From Thalassovita taeanensis (GTDB lineage: Bacteria; Pseudomonadota; Alphaproteobacteria; Rhodobacterales; Rhodobacteraceae), in NCBI RefSeq assembly GCF_900110775.1, contig NZ_FOEP01000001.1:434001-498000 (forward strand): 64,000 nucleotides of DNA, read 5' to 3'. The notes below the pieces were generated by a model, which saw nothing but the letters and a program-made list of their open reading frames with translations, did no database searches and was not told the origin of the DNA. The position numbers and the translations under genes were made by a program. Shown one piece after another: positions 15,761 through 24,569 of the stretch (positions are counted from its first letter, which is position 1; every line of letters begins with the position of its first letter).

Positions 15761-17098
15761 TCAGAAGCGCTTTTCCACCATGACGGCGCAATAGGCGGCC
15801 TCAGAGTCCGACGTCGCAATATTGGAGTTGGTTTGCGTATAGTGGCAAGACAACCGCGGGACGCTGCCGAAGATACGAAGAAGATCATCATAAGCCTCGA
15901 TACCGACGTCCCAGAACCGGTCCGATCTTGTCACCCCGGTGTGTTCGTCCGGAGCGCCATAGTCGCGCAGCCCAAACTCGCCAGACACCCCGAAAGTCAG
16001 ACGCCCATTCACCGGTTTCTGGAGCGAGGCAAACAACGACTGGCTGAAATACCTATTCCGTGCCCTCTTGGGATTGTTGCGGCTCAGGAAAGCAAGCCCG
16101 TATGAATATTCTACATCGCCCTGCAATTTGTCCGCCATCCCGATGGACAGACTGAAATCGGGATGCCGCCACGCCGTCTCGCCGTCATATTTGCTGCGCC
16201 GGGCGCGCAGGGACGTGGATAAGACCCCGGTGGACGAGACAAAACTGTGGTAGGTAAGGTTTGCGCCAAGCGAGGTGTGATCGGTTTCGCTCGCGGCCCC
16301 CGCACCATCAAAGGTTATCCTTTGCAGATAGGTTTCCAGTTTGATGATCTCATTGTCGGTTTTCCGCTTCCACTCAGAGCTCAGCCGGGCATTGGTACGG
16401 TTCAGATCCTCCTCGACGAACCGGTCACGGGTCAGTTTCAGCCCATAGGCCAACTCTGTCCGTGCGCCCAGATCAACGGAGTATTTAGCCAAAGCGCCCA
16501 GATGGATGCGAGACCCTGACGGGCTTTCGCCCTCATTGCTGGCACCTGCCAACGACCCTAGCCCATCCAGATTCCCATAGAAGATTGAGTTCGAATGGTG
16601 CTGCGCAAGATCGGAACTGGACAACAATCCGAGAGTCATTCGGAAATCCCACGGGCTAAGCGGCGCATCGTGGGCGTGACTGCCCTTCCCCGCATCATGC
16701 TGCCCGCGCAGTTCGGTATCGCTTGATATTGGTCGTCCGATGGTGCGCTGCAGCCGCGCTTGTTCCTGTTCGCGCTCTTGCTCCTGTTCGCGGTCCTGAT
16801 GTTGGTCCTGCACCTGCACCTGAACTGTAGACTGGGCGGGCGCGACTGTTGTGATGGCCGCTGGCGGCGCGCTGCTGCTGGTCCTGTGGCAGGACACGCA
16901 CTGTGACGAGGACATAGCCGACAACGGCGGGTGTGCGGCTGGAAGCCTGGCGTTGCTCTGGTGGCAGCCAGTACAATCATCGCCAAATTGCGGGCTGGCC
17001 TTTGCCGCCACTGCCCCCCCAAATGCCGCCACCACGACGCCGACGACAAGGATCAATGCCCGCAACTGGCTTTTAGAACGAAAAGTCATTGAGATCAT
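15761..17098 (-). CDS. Diheme cytochrome c domain fused to outer-membrane beta-barrel
   Basis: 445 residues in an unusual order. A signal peptide ends near residue 35 (AKAS). Two heme motifs follow, CTGCH at 42-46 and CVSCH at 67-71. Next is a Gln/Glu/Arg-rich linker at about 97-113, then ~300 residues with alternating beta-barrel character ending in the aromatic MVEKRF. The last ~60 residues (RSDRFWDVGIEAY, SNIA, terminal Phe) resemble the barrel of Slam/DUF560 surface-lipoprotein assembly proteins. The start at 17098 has AAAGG eight bases upstream. It is third in the flavocytochrome unit. A role in passing electrons to, or anchoring the reductase at, the outer membrane is inference. Confidence 0.7.
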   Translation of the reverse strand: MISMTFRSKSQLRALILVVGVVVAAFGGAVAAKASPQFGDDCTGCHQSNARLPAAHPPLSAMSSSQCVSCHRTSSSAPPAAITTVAPAQSTVQVQVQDQHQDREQEQEREQEQARLQRTIGRPISSDTELRGQHDAGKGSHAHDAPLSPWDFRMTLGLLSSSDLAQHHSNSIFYGNLDGLGSLAGASNEGESPSGSRIHLGALAKYSVDLGARTELAYGLKLTRDRFVEEDLNRTNARLSSEWKRKTDNEIIKLETYLQRITFDGAGAASETDHTSLGANLTYHSFVSSTGVLSTSLRARRSKYDGETAWRHPDFSLSIGMADKLQGDVEYSYGLAFLSRNNPKRARNRYFSQSLFASLQKPVNGRLTFGVSGEFGLRDYGAPDEHTGVTRSDRFWDVGIEAYDDLLRIFGSVPRLSCHYTQTNSNIATSDSEAAYCAVMVEKRF

Positions 17099-17151
17099 TG
17101 TTTTACCTTTCGTAGCTTTCAGCCCCTGGATGCGAGCCACCGCCCGGCAGC

Positions 17152-17817
17152 TCACGGCAGCGCAAAGTCGAAGTCATGGCATGTTGCGCAATAATCCTCC
17201 GACTCTTCATGCTGCCAGTGACACAACGTGCATTCGGCATATGGCGCACCATGGGGTGACCCATGCGGGTTGGCATGCAGACTTGGGTCCGTCCGCGCGG
17301 CAAGCTGTGCCAACGTGCCGTGGCAGGTCAGGCAGACCTCCATTTCCGGCTCTTCGAACGGGGCCTCTTCACTGTGGCATGCGACACAGCCGAACCCGAC
17401 CAAAGCGTGCTTGTGATCCAGCGGCATTTTCCCCGCCAGCGACATCGGCCGTTTCGGAGTGTGGCACGTTCTGCAATGTGCCAAGGGCATCTCGACGGTG
17501 GCCACGTGCCCCTCAGGCAGAACTGGATCTTCAAGGTGACAGCTGCTGCACTTGCCCAGCACAGAAAAGGCATTGCCCGAATGGCCTTCCTCGCCTTTCT
17601 GCTGGCGCGATCTACGCCTGTCGCCACTGTCCGATGCCAGGACGATCCCAAGCCCTCCGTTGGCGGGCGCGCAAATTTGTTCGGACCCAGTATAGCCTGG
17701 AATGCCGCAATTCTGCCCCACCAAAGATGACGGAAAGCAAATGCTGACAAGAACCAGACATACAGCGAAAAACCCAGACGCCCAGAACATACGGCGCAGT
17801 TTGGTCGGTATCGTCAT
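17152..17817 (-). CDS. Hexaheme c-type cytochrome, FccA heme-domain-like
   Basis: 221 residues with an N-terminal membrane/signal segment (FFAVCLVLVSICF) and six CxxCH motifs at about residues 90, 115, 144, 162, 196 and 210. The last four, with NPHGSPHGAPYAECTLCH and the closing YCATCHDFDF, resemble the tetraheme domain of soluble flavocytochrome c fumarate reductases; the first two are additional. It is predicted to be periplasmic, possibly still anchored by the N-terminal helix, and to pass electrons from a quinol dehydrogenase to the flavoprotein encoded 70 bases upstream. Cys residues at 37 and 49 lie outside heme motifs. Confidence 0.85.
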   Translation of the reverse strand: MTIPTKLRRMFWASGFFAVCLVLVSICFPSSLVGQNCGIPGYTGSEQICAPANGGLGIVLASDSGDRRRSRQQKGEEGHSGNAFSVLGKCSSCHLEDPVLPEGHVATVEMPLAHCRTCHTPKRPMSLAGKMPLDHKHALVGFGCVACHSEEAPFEEPEMEVCLTCHGTLAQLAARTDPSLHANPHGSPHGAPYAECTLCHWQHEESEDYCATCHDFDFALP

Positions 17818-17886
17818 TCATACCTCAGGCAGAGCCGGAAAAGGGCCATGGCGGCGATCAAGCCGCCATGGTGTTTTGCAACAGGC

Positions 17887-19431
17887 TCAACCAGCTTCTG
17901 CTGCTGCATTTTGACCGGCGATGCGACCGAACGTCAAGCAATCGGCATAGGCGCAAGACCCCAGCCGCGATGCGCCATGCACGCCGCCCGAAGCTTCGCC
18001 AGCAACGTAAAGGCCGGGGATGGGATCGCCCGTGACCACATCCAGTGCCTGCGCCTTTTCGTTGATCCCGCAGCCGCCCATGCAGTGGTGGATCTTGGGC
18101 GACAGACGCACCACATAGTATGGCGCCGTCCCGATTTTGCCGACATTGTTAGGAAAATACCGCTTCATGTCGGAATCTACCCCCGCATCGACACTTTGGT
18201 TGAACGTGTCGATCGTGGCCTGAAGCGCCTCAAGCGGGATGTCATGTGCCGCAGCCATGTCCTCAAGCGTGGCGTATTCCATGAGAACGCCGTTGGCTTT
18301 CATCTTGTCGAGGGTATCGGTCGGACGGCCCGCAGACCCTTTCGCATAGCCTTCGGCATCGGACATGGCGATACACTTGTTGCCCGCGGCAAGAATCGCA
18401 TCGGCGCGCGTTTTGCGGTCAGCCAATTCGTTGACAAAGCGTTTCCCGGTCAAAGTGTCGATCCACAGCCCGAAGGATGCCGAAACACCCTGTACGAAAT
18501 GCGGCGCATAGCCAAAACCACGCTCATCGGGGCTGGTCCACGGCCCAAGCTGGATCCAAGAAGGCTGGATCAGCACGCAACCAATGTTCATCGCCTCGCG
18601 CAGCGCCTCGCTGGTTGCCCCCGGATGGTTCGTGGTATCAAGATCGCCGCCAAGGCGCGGGTCTTGCAGCATCCGAAAATCGGGGTCGCTGCCGAAACCG
18701 CCCGTGGCCATCACCACGGCCTTACGGGCGCGTATGGTCTTGGGCTTTCCGCTATCCATATTGGGGTGCTTGAACTTTTCGTGGATCTGCACGCCCACAA
18801 CACGCCCCTCCGCGTCACGGATCAAGTGCTTCAGCAGCGTCCGGGTGCGCGGTTCAACCCCCATTTCCTTGAGCTTGTTCAACTGGGGCACAATAATCCC
18901 CGAGCCACTCCCCGCCGACAACGAGTACGAGCGCGGCACCGCATGCCCACCCATATGGGTCAACCCACGGTATTCGACGCCAAGCTCGTCAATGGTCCAC
19001 TGCACGGTCTCGACCGATTTCTCGGCAACGATCCGCGCCAGTTTCGGGTGGTTCAAGTGAAGCCCCGCCTTCATCATGTCGTCGTAAAGGCTGTCGACCG
19101 AATCCTCGATCCCTTCCTCAGCCTGCATGGGCGAACCTGCGGCGGCAATCACGCCACCACTGATGATCGAGTTCCCACCGGGGGTACGCATCTTTTCCAA
19201 AAGCGCCACCGACGCACCGGCCTTGGCGGCTTCAATGGCGGCAGCAAGCCCGGCAAACCCGGTGCCCACAACGACAACGTCAACCTCTTCATCCCAACTG
19301 TCCGGAATGCCAGCGCGTGGCGCGGCTTCTACGGCACCTGCAAGTGCGACAGAAACCCCCGCCAGCGCGCCAGTTCCCAACATCTCGCGCCGTGTAAGCC
19401 TTGCTTTTCGGCCCATGTATTTGCTTTTCAT
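17887..19431 (-). CDS. Tat-exported flavocytochrome c-type FAD reductase subunit
   Basis: FAD-dependent reductase of the fumarate/urocanate/methacrylate reductase family, 514 residues, without its own heme domain. Twin-arginine motif LTRREMLG at 12-19; FAD dinucleotide motif VVVVGTGFAGLAAA at about 52-65. RFVNELADRKTRADAI near 325 carries the catalytic-Arg loop, IHHCMGGCGI near 450 and GGVHGASRLG near 485 the substrate-carboxylate residues. The position that is His in fumarate reductases (HPT) reads Gly in WIQLGPWTSPD, so the substrate is probably not fumarate. AAGGAGG nine bases before the ATG fixes the start. Confidence 0.85.
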   Translation of the reverse strand: MKSKYMGRKARLTRREMLGTGALAGVSVALAGAVEAAPRAGIPDSWDEEVDVVVVGTGFAGLAAAIEAAKAGASVALLEKMRTPGGNSIISGGVIAAAGSPMQAEEGIEDSVDSLYDDMMKAGLHLNHPKLARIVAEKSVETVQWTIDELGVEYRGLTHMGGHAVPRSYSLSAGSGSGIIVPQLNKLKEMGVEPRTRTLLKHLIRDAEGRVVGVQIHEKFKHPNMDSGKPKTIRARKAVVMATGGFGSDPDFRMLQDPRLGGDLDTTNHPGATSEALREAMNIGCVLIQPSWIQLGPWTSPDERGFGYAPHFVQGVSASFGLWIDTLTGKRFVNELADRKTRADAILAAGNKCIAMSDAEGYAKGSAGRPTDTLDKMKANGVLMEYATLEDMAAAHDIPLEALQATIDTFNQSVDAGVDSDMKRYFPNNVGKIGTAPYYVVRLSPKIHHCMGGCGINEKAQALDVVTGDPIPGLYVAGEASGGVHGASRLGSCAYADCLTFGRIAGQNAAAEAG

Positions 19432-19908
19432 CAAACGACCCTCCTTTTTTCGCCACAAGGAACTGACGTGAAAAACCGTCGCTCCTACTCAGCGGTTACC
19501 TCGCCATAAGACTTACCACAGTTCGGTTGCGCCGAATTGATCAGGGTCAAGTGGTGGTAGAAAGGCCCCGTAATTTGGTTTCGTCAGTACGCCCGATACT
19601 CTGACTGAAACCGGCTGTTGATCTCGGTCCTCTGTCTGGATGGCAGCGAAAGTGATCGTGTTTTCCAGCTATGTCAGCGGCAATGCGACGGGCTTTGCTG
19701 CTGACAAGAACCGCAAGAACCGATTGCGCGCCGGTTTCGACCCCGCGTTTTGAACGGAAGTAGGAGAGCCTATTTTTACCGCAGAACCAACCAAAGTCAG
19801 GTTGCCCGCGCAAAACGCCCGCGCGATCCTGGCCCCCATGTTGCGATGCATCACCGGCTGTGTATGCTTTGTGCATAGTCACAAAAGACGGAAAGAAGAG
19901 AAAACAGC
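19432..19908. other. Divergent promoter region, flavocytochrome operon and methyltransferase
   Basis: 477 bases. The notable element is an FNR-like box at 19537-19550. The half next to the methyltransferase contains a TATGC-TTTGT-GCATA dyad about 30-45 bases before its start. Open frames here are Arg/Ser-rich shadows on both strands with no recognisable protein; no gene is called. Confidence 0.5.
19537..19550. promoter_or_regulatory. FNR-like box upstream of flavocytochrome operon
   Basis: TTGATCAGGGTCAA matches TTGAY-N4-RTCAA completely (13 of 14 to the strict Escherichia coli TTGAT-N4-ATCAA). The centre is 112 bases before the flavoprotein start. It fits low-oxygen induction of an anaerobic reductase. 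Binding by an FnrL-type protein is inferred. Confidence 0.55.
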
Positions 19909-20955
19909 ATGCTGACCCAAGACTCGATGCCACCCAGTGCAAAGGCAATCGAAACTGCGGAAGACCTGTCGTCAATAGCATTCGGCTTCATGGCATCCAA
20001 AGCCTTATTCGCGGGGCTCCATGTTGATATTTTTTCGGCGCTCGCAGACGGTCCAAAGTCGGCTGAAGAATTGGCCGGGGCAGCCGACATCCCGATCAAC
20101 CGTATCGTGATGCTGACGACGGCGCTCGCCAGCGTGGGCCTACTCACCATTGGCGATGACAAGAAGGTCCAGAATTCTCCCGCGGCCCAGAGCTTTCTTT
20201 CCAAGCAAACGAAATACGATTTCGGCGACTACCTGCGCTATCAGATCGACCAGCAGATGTACCCGTTCCTGCTCCAGCTCAACGCGGTGATGAAAGGTGA
20301 TTTATCCGACGATGCGATTGCGTCCTATCGGCACTGGATGGCGGACGAAGAACAGGCGTCAGTCTATTCCGAAAGCCAACATGCCGGGTCGCTTGGGCCG
20401 GGTCGGACATTGGCGCGGAAGGTGGACTTGGCCACGGCCTCCACTCTTCTGGACGTGGGCGGCGGAACCGGCGCGATGACGATCAGCCTGTGCAGGGAAT
20501 ATCCCAACCTACAAGCGACCATCATCGATTTCCCGAACGTGACCGAGATCGGCTGGCGCTTTATCTCGGAAGCCGATTTGGTCGACCGCGTGCGCTACAT
20601 TCCCGGAAACGCGGTCGAAGTCCAGTGGCCGGGCAATCAGGATGCCATCCTGATGTCCTATCTGATGAGCGGCGTGCCAGGCGACAACGTGGAAGAATTA
20701 GTACACAAGGCTTTCGATGCGCTGGCGCCCGGCGGAAAGCTGATGGTGCATGATTTCATGGTCGAAGAGGATCGGCGCGGACCGGCTCTCGCGGCGCTCT
20801 GGCAACTGCAACACATGGCATTTACGCCTGACGCCCACTCGCTTTCGGTCGGGTGGTTGACGCAAACAGGAAAAAGGATCGGCTTCGACGTCGACCAAGT
20901 CGACAACCTTATCCCCGCAATGACCAAGTTGGTCGTATTTTCGAAACCTTCCTGA
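19909..20955 (+). CDS. SAM-dependent methyltransferase, candidate DsyB-like
   Basis: 348 residues with an N-terminal winged-helix dimerisation domain (SIAFGFMASKALFAGLHVDIF; AEELAGAADI) and a C-terminal class I methyltransferase domain with LLDVGGGTGAM near residue 180 and an acidic strand IIDFPNV near 205. This two-domain plan is that of O-methyltransferase/Methyltransf_2 enzymes. In Rhodobacteraceae a gene of this size and type is dsyB, which methylates 4-methylthio-2-hydroxybutyrate in DMSP synthesis; I cannot confirm it without alignment, so no symbol is given. It stands alone, with its own promoter region. Confidence 0.7.
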   Translation: MLTQDSMPPSAKAIETAEDLSSIAFGFMASKALFAGLHVDIFSALADGPKSAEELAGAADIPINRIVMLTTALASVGLLTIGDDKKVQNSPAAQSFLSKQTKYDFGDYLRYQIDQQMYPFLLQLNAVMKGDLSDDAIASYRHWMADEEQASVYSESQHAGSLGPGRTLARKVDLATASTLLDVGGGTGAMTISLCREYPNLQATIIDFPNVTEIGWRFISEADLVDRVRYIPGNAVEVQWPGNQDAILMSYLMSGVPGDNVEELVHKAFDALAPGGKLMVHDFMVEEDRRGPALAALWQLQHMAFTPDAHSLSVGWLTQTGKRIGFDVDQVDNLIPAMTKLVVFSKPS

Positions 20956-21103
20956 TCCGACAACGCCATGTCGACATTTGGTTTGCACTTAGAGCCGCTT
21001 CAGCAGGGCTGGCTCGACGCCTAAGCAGGCGTACCCGCCAGCCCTGAATACCGACCGGGATGCCGCGACGAACGTGGGTGCCCATTTTGGCCAATACTCT
21101 TGC

Positions 21104-21742
21104 TCAAGTGACTTCCATTGGCCCACCATAAGTCAGCAATTTGACACCTAAATCTGTCAATCGGTAAGACCTTGTCGAAGAATGTGATCCCGGCGAGATT
21201 CCTCCCAGATCCACGCCTGACATTACAACTAACCCTGCAATGGCAAGAGCATCCCCCTGCGGATTTTCGCTCGCTACCACTCTATCGTCTTTAAAACTCG
21301 ACAGCGTAACGAGATCTTCCCAGTAGCTCCTTCGCACTGCCTCAATAAGTCGAAAGGCAATTGGTTCGGGAAGATCAGATAGTATCATTGCGTCAAACAG
21401 ATGGCCTATCGCTCGTGCCTTTCGCACATCATCCGCCGTAGTTATCTTGAGCAGAAGGTTGGCGGCAAATTTCTCTCTTTTCTCTGTTGAATATTTCGAC
21501 ATGAAATTCGCGCGTTGCTGTGGAGATGACCCCTTAAGGCCCTGCAGAAACTCTGTGATAGCTACCATTTCCAAATGGGCTCGTACCGTTTCAAAGCTCT
21601 GTACGGCTGAGGAAATGATTGACGGCAAAGGCGAACCCGAAGCTGCATCGGCTAGAGAGACTGCAAAACTGCTTACCCCAGTGTCGGAGCCAAGCACTTC
21701 GATCAAGGCAAGGCTAGGGTTTGTAATATTTTTTCCGGTCAT
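21104..21742 (-). CDS. Unrecognised 212-aa protein beside tRNA-Asn
   Basis: I do not recognise a family. The protein is mainly helical by pattern: an N-terminal Ser/Ala-rich part (GSDTGVSSFAVSLADAAS), a central charged helix block (SKYSTEKREKFAANLLLKI, KARAIGHLFDAMI) and a C-terminal small-residue segment (ALAIAGLVVMSGVDLGG). No signal peptide or long membrane segment is seen. GGGAG about ten bases before the ATG supports the start. The base composition looks lower in G+C than its neighbours, and it lies next to a tRNA, which together suggest acquisition. Confidence 0.6.
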   Translation of the reverse strand: MTGKNITNPSLALIEVLGSDTGVSSFAVSLADAASGSPLPSIISSAVQSFETVRAHLEMVAITEFLQGLKGSSPQQRANFMSKYSTEKREKFAANLLLKITTADDVRKARAIGHLFDAMILSDLPEPIAFRLIEAVRRSYWEDLVTLSSFKDDRVVASENPQGDALAIAGLVVMSGVDLGGISPGSHSSTRSYRLTDLGVKLLTYGGPMEVT

Positions 21743-21833
21743 TTGTAACGGCTCCCACGTTACCCCAAGCTCGAAAAACGGCGCAAGCCCCCGAAGGGAC
21801 TCGCCATAAGTAGCTTAAATATCAATGAGATAT

Positions 21834-21908
21834 TGGCTCCGGCGGTAGGGATCGAACCTACGACCAATTGATTAACAGTCAACTGCTCTACCGCTGAGCT
21901 ACGCCGGA
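21834..21908 (-). tRNA. tRNA-Asn (GTT)
   Basis: 75 bases including an encoded CCA. Acceptor stem TCCGGCG pairs with CGCCGGA; D-arm GCTCAGCGGTAGAGC; anticodon loop has GTT; T-arm contains GGTTCGATCCC. All stems close without mismatches that matter. Confidence 0.96.
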
Positions 21909-21989
21909 ACACGAGGGGCGATATAGCAATGGTATTTTCCCGCGTCCAGTGGCTTTTGTCATATTCCTGAGAAAAAGTGAAACGCCTGC

Positions 21990-22901
21990 TCAAATCAGCA
22001 TGAATTTCGCGTCCGCAGATAAGGCGCCGCTCGCTTCAATCAATTCTTTCCCTTTCAAATCAACGAGATGGGCAAAGACATTGCGCGCAGCAGCAGGCAA
22101 AAGCGCGGCGGGGGTTTCGGTATAGATCGCACGGGCCAAAATGTCTGCGGTCGCGCTTCCCTTGGACAACGCCTCCAGAATAGCCGCTTCGCGCGCGCGG
22201 CGGTGACTCAGCAACCAGTCCAACCGCTCAGCAGTCTGAGTTACCGGTGCTCCGTGGCCCGGATGAAACACCAAGGCCGGGATCTGTTGCAACCGCTCGC
22301 ATGACGCCATGAAATCGGTCAGGTCGCCATCGGGCGGCGAAACCAGAGAACTGGCCCAGCCCATCACCAGATCGCCGCTGAAAATCGCATCCTCCCAGAC
22401 AAAGCTCAGGTGGTTGCCAAAATGCCCCGGCGTCCAGACCGCGCGCATATCCCAGCCATCGCCACGTATAACCTCGTTGTCGGCCAGCAGAACATCGGGC
22501 CGAAAGGCGCGATCCACCCCCTCGCCGCCGCCCGCCAGCCCTGCGTCGGCCAATTGCTGCATCACTTCACTGCGCCCCGCCTTGGCATCGCCAAAAGCCA
22601 GCACCGGCGCGCCGGTTCGTTCCGACAGCGCACGCGACAGCGGGGAATGATCCAGATGTGCATGGGTCACGATGATATGACTGATCCGCTGCCCCGGATG
22701 CAGCGCAGCCATGATCGCCTCAAGATGCGGGGCACTCTCGGGGCCGGGGTCGATCACCGCAATATCGCGCTCGCCCAACAAATAGGTATTGGTCCCGCGA
22801 TAGGTCATCGGTGACGGGTTGGGCGCCACGATCCGGCGCAGCCCCTCGCTCAATTCTTCGGCCTGACCGGGGGCGGGATCGAAATCGTCGGGGGGCTGCA
22901 T
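21990..22901 (-). CDS. MBL-fold metallo-hydrolase, LACTB2-like
   Basis: 303 residues. The zinc motif THAHLDHS lies near residue 79, with a later VWTPGHFGNHL His near 157, FSGDLVMGW near 172 and FHPGHGAP near 212. N-terminal NPSPMTYRGTNTYLLG and the C-terminal winged-helix-like ~70 residues match the LACTB2/RNase-like or glyoxalase II-like branch. A hydrolase of thioesters, or an RNase, are both possible; the substrate is not readable. Monocistronic, divergent from the histidine kinase gene across 40 bases. Confidence 0.8.
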   Translation of the reverse strand: MQPPDDFDPAPGQAEELSEGLRRIVAPNPSPMTYRGTNTYLLGERDIAVIDPGPESAPHLEAIMAALHPGQRISHIIVTHAHLDHSPLSRALSERTGAPVLAFGDAKAGRSEVMQQLADAGLAGGGEGVDRAFRPDVLLADNEVIRGDGWDMRAVWTPGHFGNHLSFVWEDAIFSGDLVMGWASSLVSPPDGDLTDFMASCERLQQIPALVFHPGHGAPVTQTAERLDWLLSHRRAREAAILEALSKGSATADILARAIYTETPAALLPAAARNVFAHLVDLKGKELIEASGALSADAKFMLI

Positions 22902-22941
22902 TCTGCTTCCTCTTCCTGCGTGTGCAAGCTAGGTTTAGCCC

Positions 22942-24267
22942 ATGTTCTTTAGCTGGCTCAAACGCTATTTGCCGCGCGGGCTATATACGCGGGCGGCACT
23001 GATCCTGATCCTGCCAGTTGTAGCACTGCAACTGGTGGTCTCGGTCGTGTTCATTCAGCGCCACTTCGAAGGCGTCACACGGCAGATGACGCGCTCGGCC
23101 TCGCGCGAAGTACGTATGCTGATCGAGGAAGCCAACGCTGACCTGCCCGCCGCCACGGTGCTGCAGGAACTGCATCGGCTCGCACGCCCGCTGGAGATCA
23201 CAGTCACCTTTCCCGACACCGCTCAGGTACCGCAAACGTCTGGGCGGCGTTGGTTCGATCTGTCCGGGGTTGTCGTTCTGGCCACCTTCAAAGAGGCGCT
23301 GCCGACACTACGCATGGTCGCCCTGCCCGACGATGATGATGTGCTGGTCTTTGCCGACACACCGCTGGGCGTGATGGAACTGCGGTTTGACCGGCGCCGG
23401 GTGTCTGCCTCCAACCCGCATCAGCTATTCGTGAACATGGTATTTTTCGGCGTTCTGATGACGCTGATCGCCTTCTTCTATCTGCGCAATCAGCTGCGTC
23501 CGATCACCCGGCTTGCCCGCGCGGCCGAAGCTTTTGGCAAGGGTCGCAACCTGCCCTATCGCCCTGCGGGCGCATTGGAGGTACGGGCGGCGGGGAATGC
23601 GTTTCTGGACATGCGCGCCCGTATCGAGCGGCAGATCGAGCAGCGAACGCTACTGCTGTCCGGGGTTAGCCATGACCTGCGCACGCCCCTGACCCGGCTG
23701 AAACTGGGGCTGTCGCTTTTGGATAATGAAGACAGCGAAGCGATGGAGCGTGACGTGGAAGACATGCAGCGGATGCTGGATGAATTCCTGTCCTTCACCC
23801 GCGGCACCGGTGAAGGCGAGCCCGAGCAAACCGACCCGTTTCAGCTTGTCTCGCAAGTTGTCGCAGACAATCAGCGCGCCGGGGTGCCAGTGACACTGGT
23901 GCAGACTGAAGGCGAGGATCTGGGATGCGTCGCCCTGCGCCCTCTGGCGATCCGTCGCGCCCTTGGCAATCTGATCGAAAACGCAGTCCGCTATGGCAAC
24001 AAGGCCGAGATTTCCGTCGTCCTGACCGAAAAGTCCCTGCGCATCCGGGTCGAGGATGATGGCCCCGGCATCCCCCCCGACCAGCGCGGCGAAGCAACCA
24101 AGCCCTTTACACGGCTTGATTCCGCACGAAATCAGAACCGCGGTACCGGGGTCGGGCTGGGGCTGGCCATCGCCACCGACATCGCCCGCGCCCATGGCGG
24201 CGTGCTGCGGCTGGGCGAAAGCAACACGCTGGGCGGATTGCGCGCGGATATCGTGATCGGGCGCTGA
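22942..24267 (+). CDS. EnvZ-like sensor histidine kinase
   Basis: 441 residues: transmembrane helix 1 (AALILILPVVALQLVVSVVF), a ~130-residue periplasmic sensor, helix 2 (VNMVFFGVLMTLIAFFYLR), a HAMP domain, then the H-box GVSHDLRTPLTRLKLGLSLL near residue 236, N-box NLIENAVRYG, G1 DDGPGIP and G2 GTGVGLGLAIA. A complete class I kinase. No response-regulator gene is adjacent on either side, so its partner (an OmpR-type regulator is expected) is outside this window or the kinase is an orphan. Confidence 0.88.
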   Translation: MFFSWLKRYLPRGLYTRAALILILPVVALQLVVSVVFIQRHFEGVTRQMTRSASREVRMLIEEANADLPAATVLQELHRLARPLEITVTFPDTAQVPQTSGRRWFDLSGVVVLATFKEALPTLRMVALPDDDDVLVFADTPLGVMELRFDRRRVSASNPHQLFVNMVFFGVLMTLIAFFYLRNQLRPITRLARAAEAFGKGRNLPYRPAGALEVRAAGNAFLDMRARIERQIEQRTLLLSGVSHDLRTPLTRLKLGLSLLDNEDSEAMERDVEDMQRMLDEFLSFTRGTGEGEPEQTDPFQLVSQVVADNQRAGVPVTLVQTEGEDLGCVALRPLAIRRALGNLIENAVRYGNKAEISVVLTEKSLRIRVEDDGPGIPPDQRGEATKPFTRLDSARNQNRGTGVGLGLAIATDIARAHGGVLRLGESNTLGGLRADIVIGR

Positions 24268-24569
24268 GGGCAGACCGGCGCGCCCAGAACCCAATATGAA
24301 ATTATAAATCAATAATTTACGAGAAATAACACCGCTGAAAGCCACCCAATCGGTGGGAACTACCGGGACTGGTAGGCACGATAAGAACCACGCAACGTAT
24401 CCGCACGGTCTGACGGCCCGCCCGAGCGATGGAGTGGATGATAGTGCCCCCGGCCCCGGTGCTTTATTGCCAGCGAAATGCGACAACCAACCCCGATCAG
24501 CAGGTGCAAAGACGCGTTTAATTTATCCCAGAACCTTTCCGACACTCGGGGAGTGGCTCAACTTCCTGT
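24268..24569. other. Intergenic stretch after histidine kinase
   Basis: 302 bases. It includes an AT-rich inverted repeat, AAATTAT-N6-ATAATTT, at 24299-24318 just after the kinase stop. It may be a weak terminator or a binding site. No gene or RNA is recognised in the remainder. Confidence 0.4.

Noticed and set aside
17848-19509. 553-codon plus-strand open frame opposite the flavoprotein gene
   Set aside because: Arg/His-rich shadow; the minus strand carries FAD and active-site motifs and a ribosome site.
24360-24545. 60-codon minus-strand frame that at first looked like a transposase remnant
   Set aside because: No DDE motif, inverted repeat or neighbouring element; similarity was only superficial.
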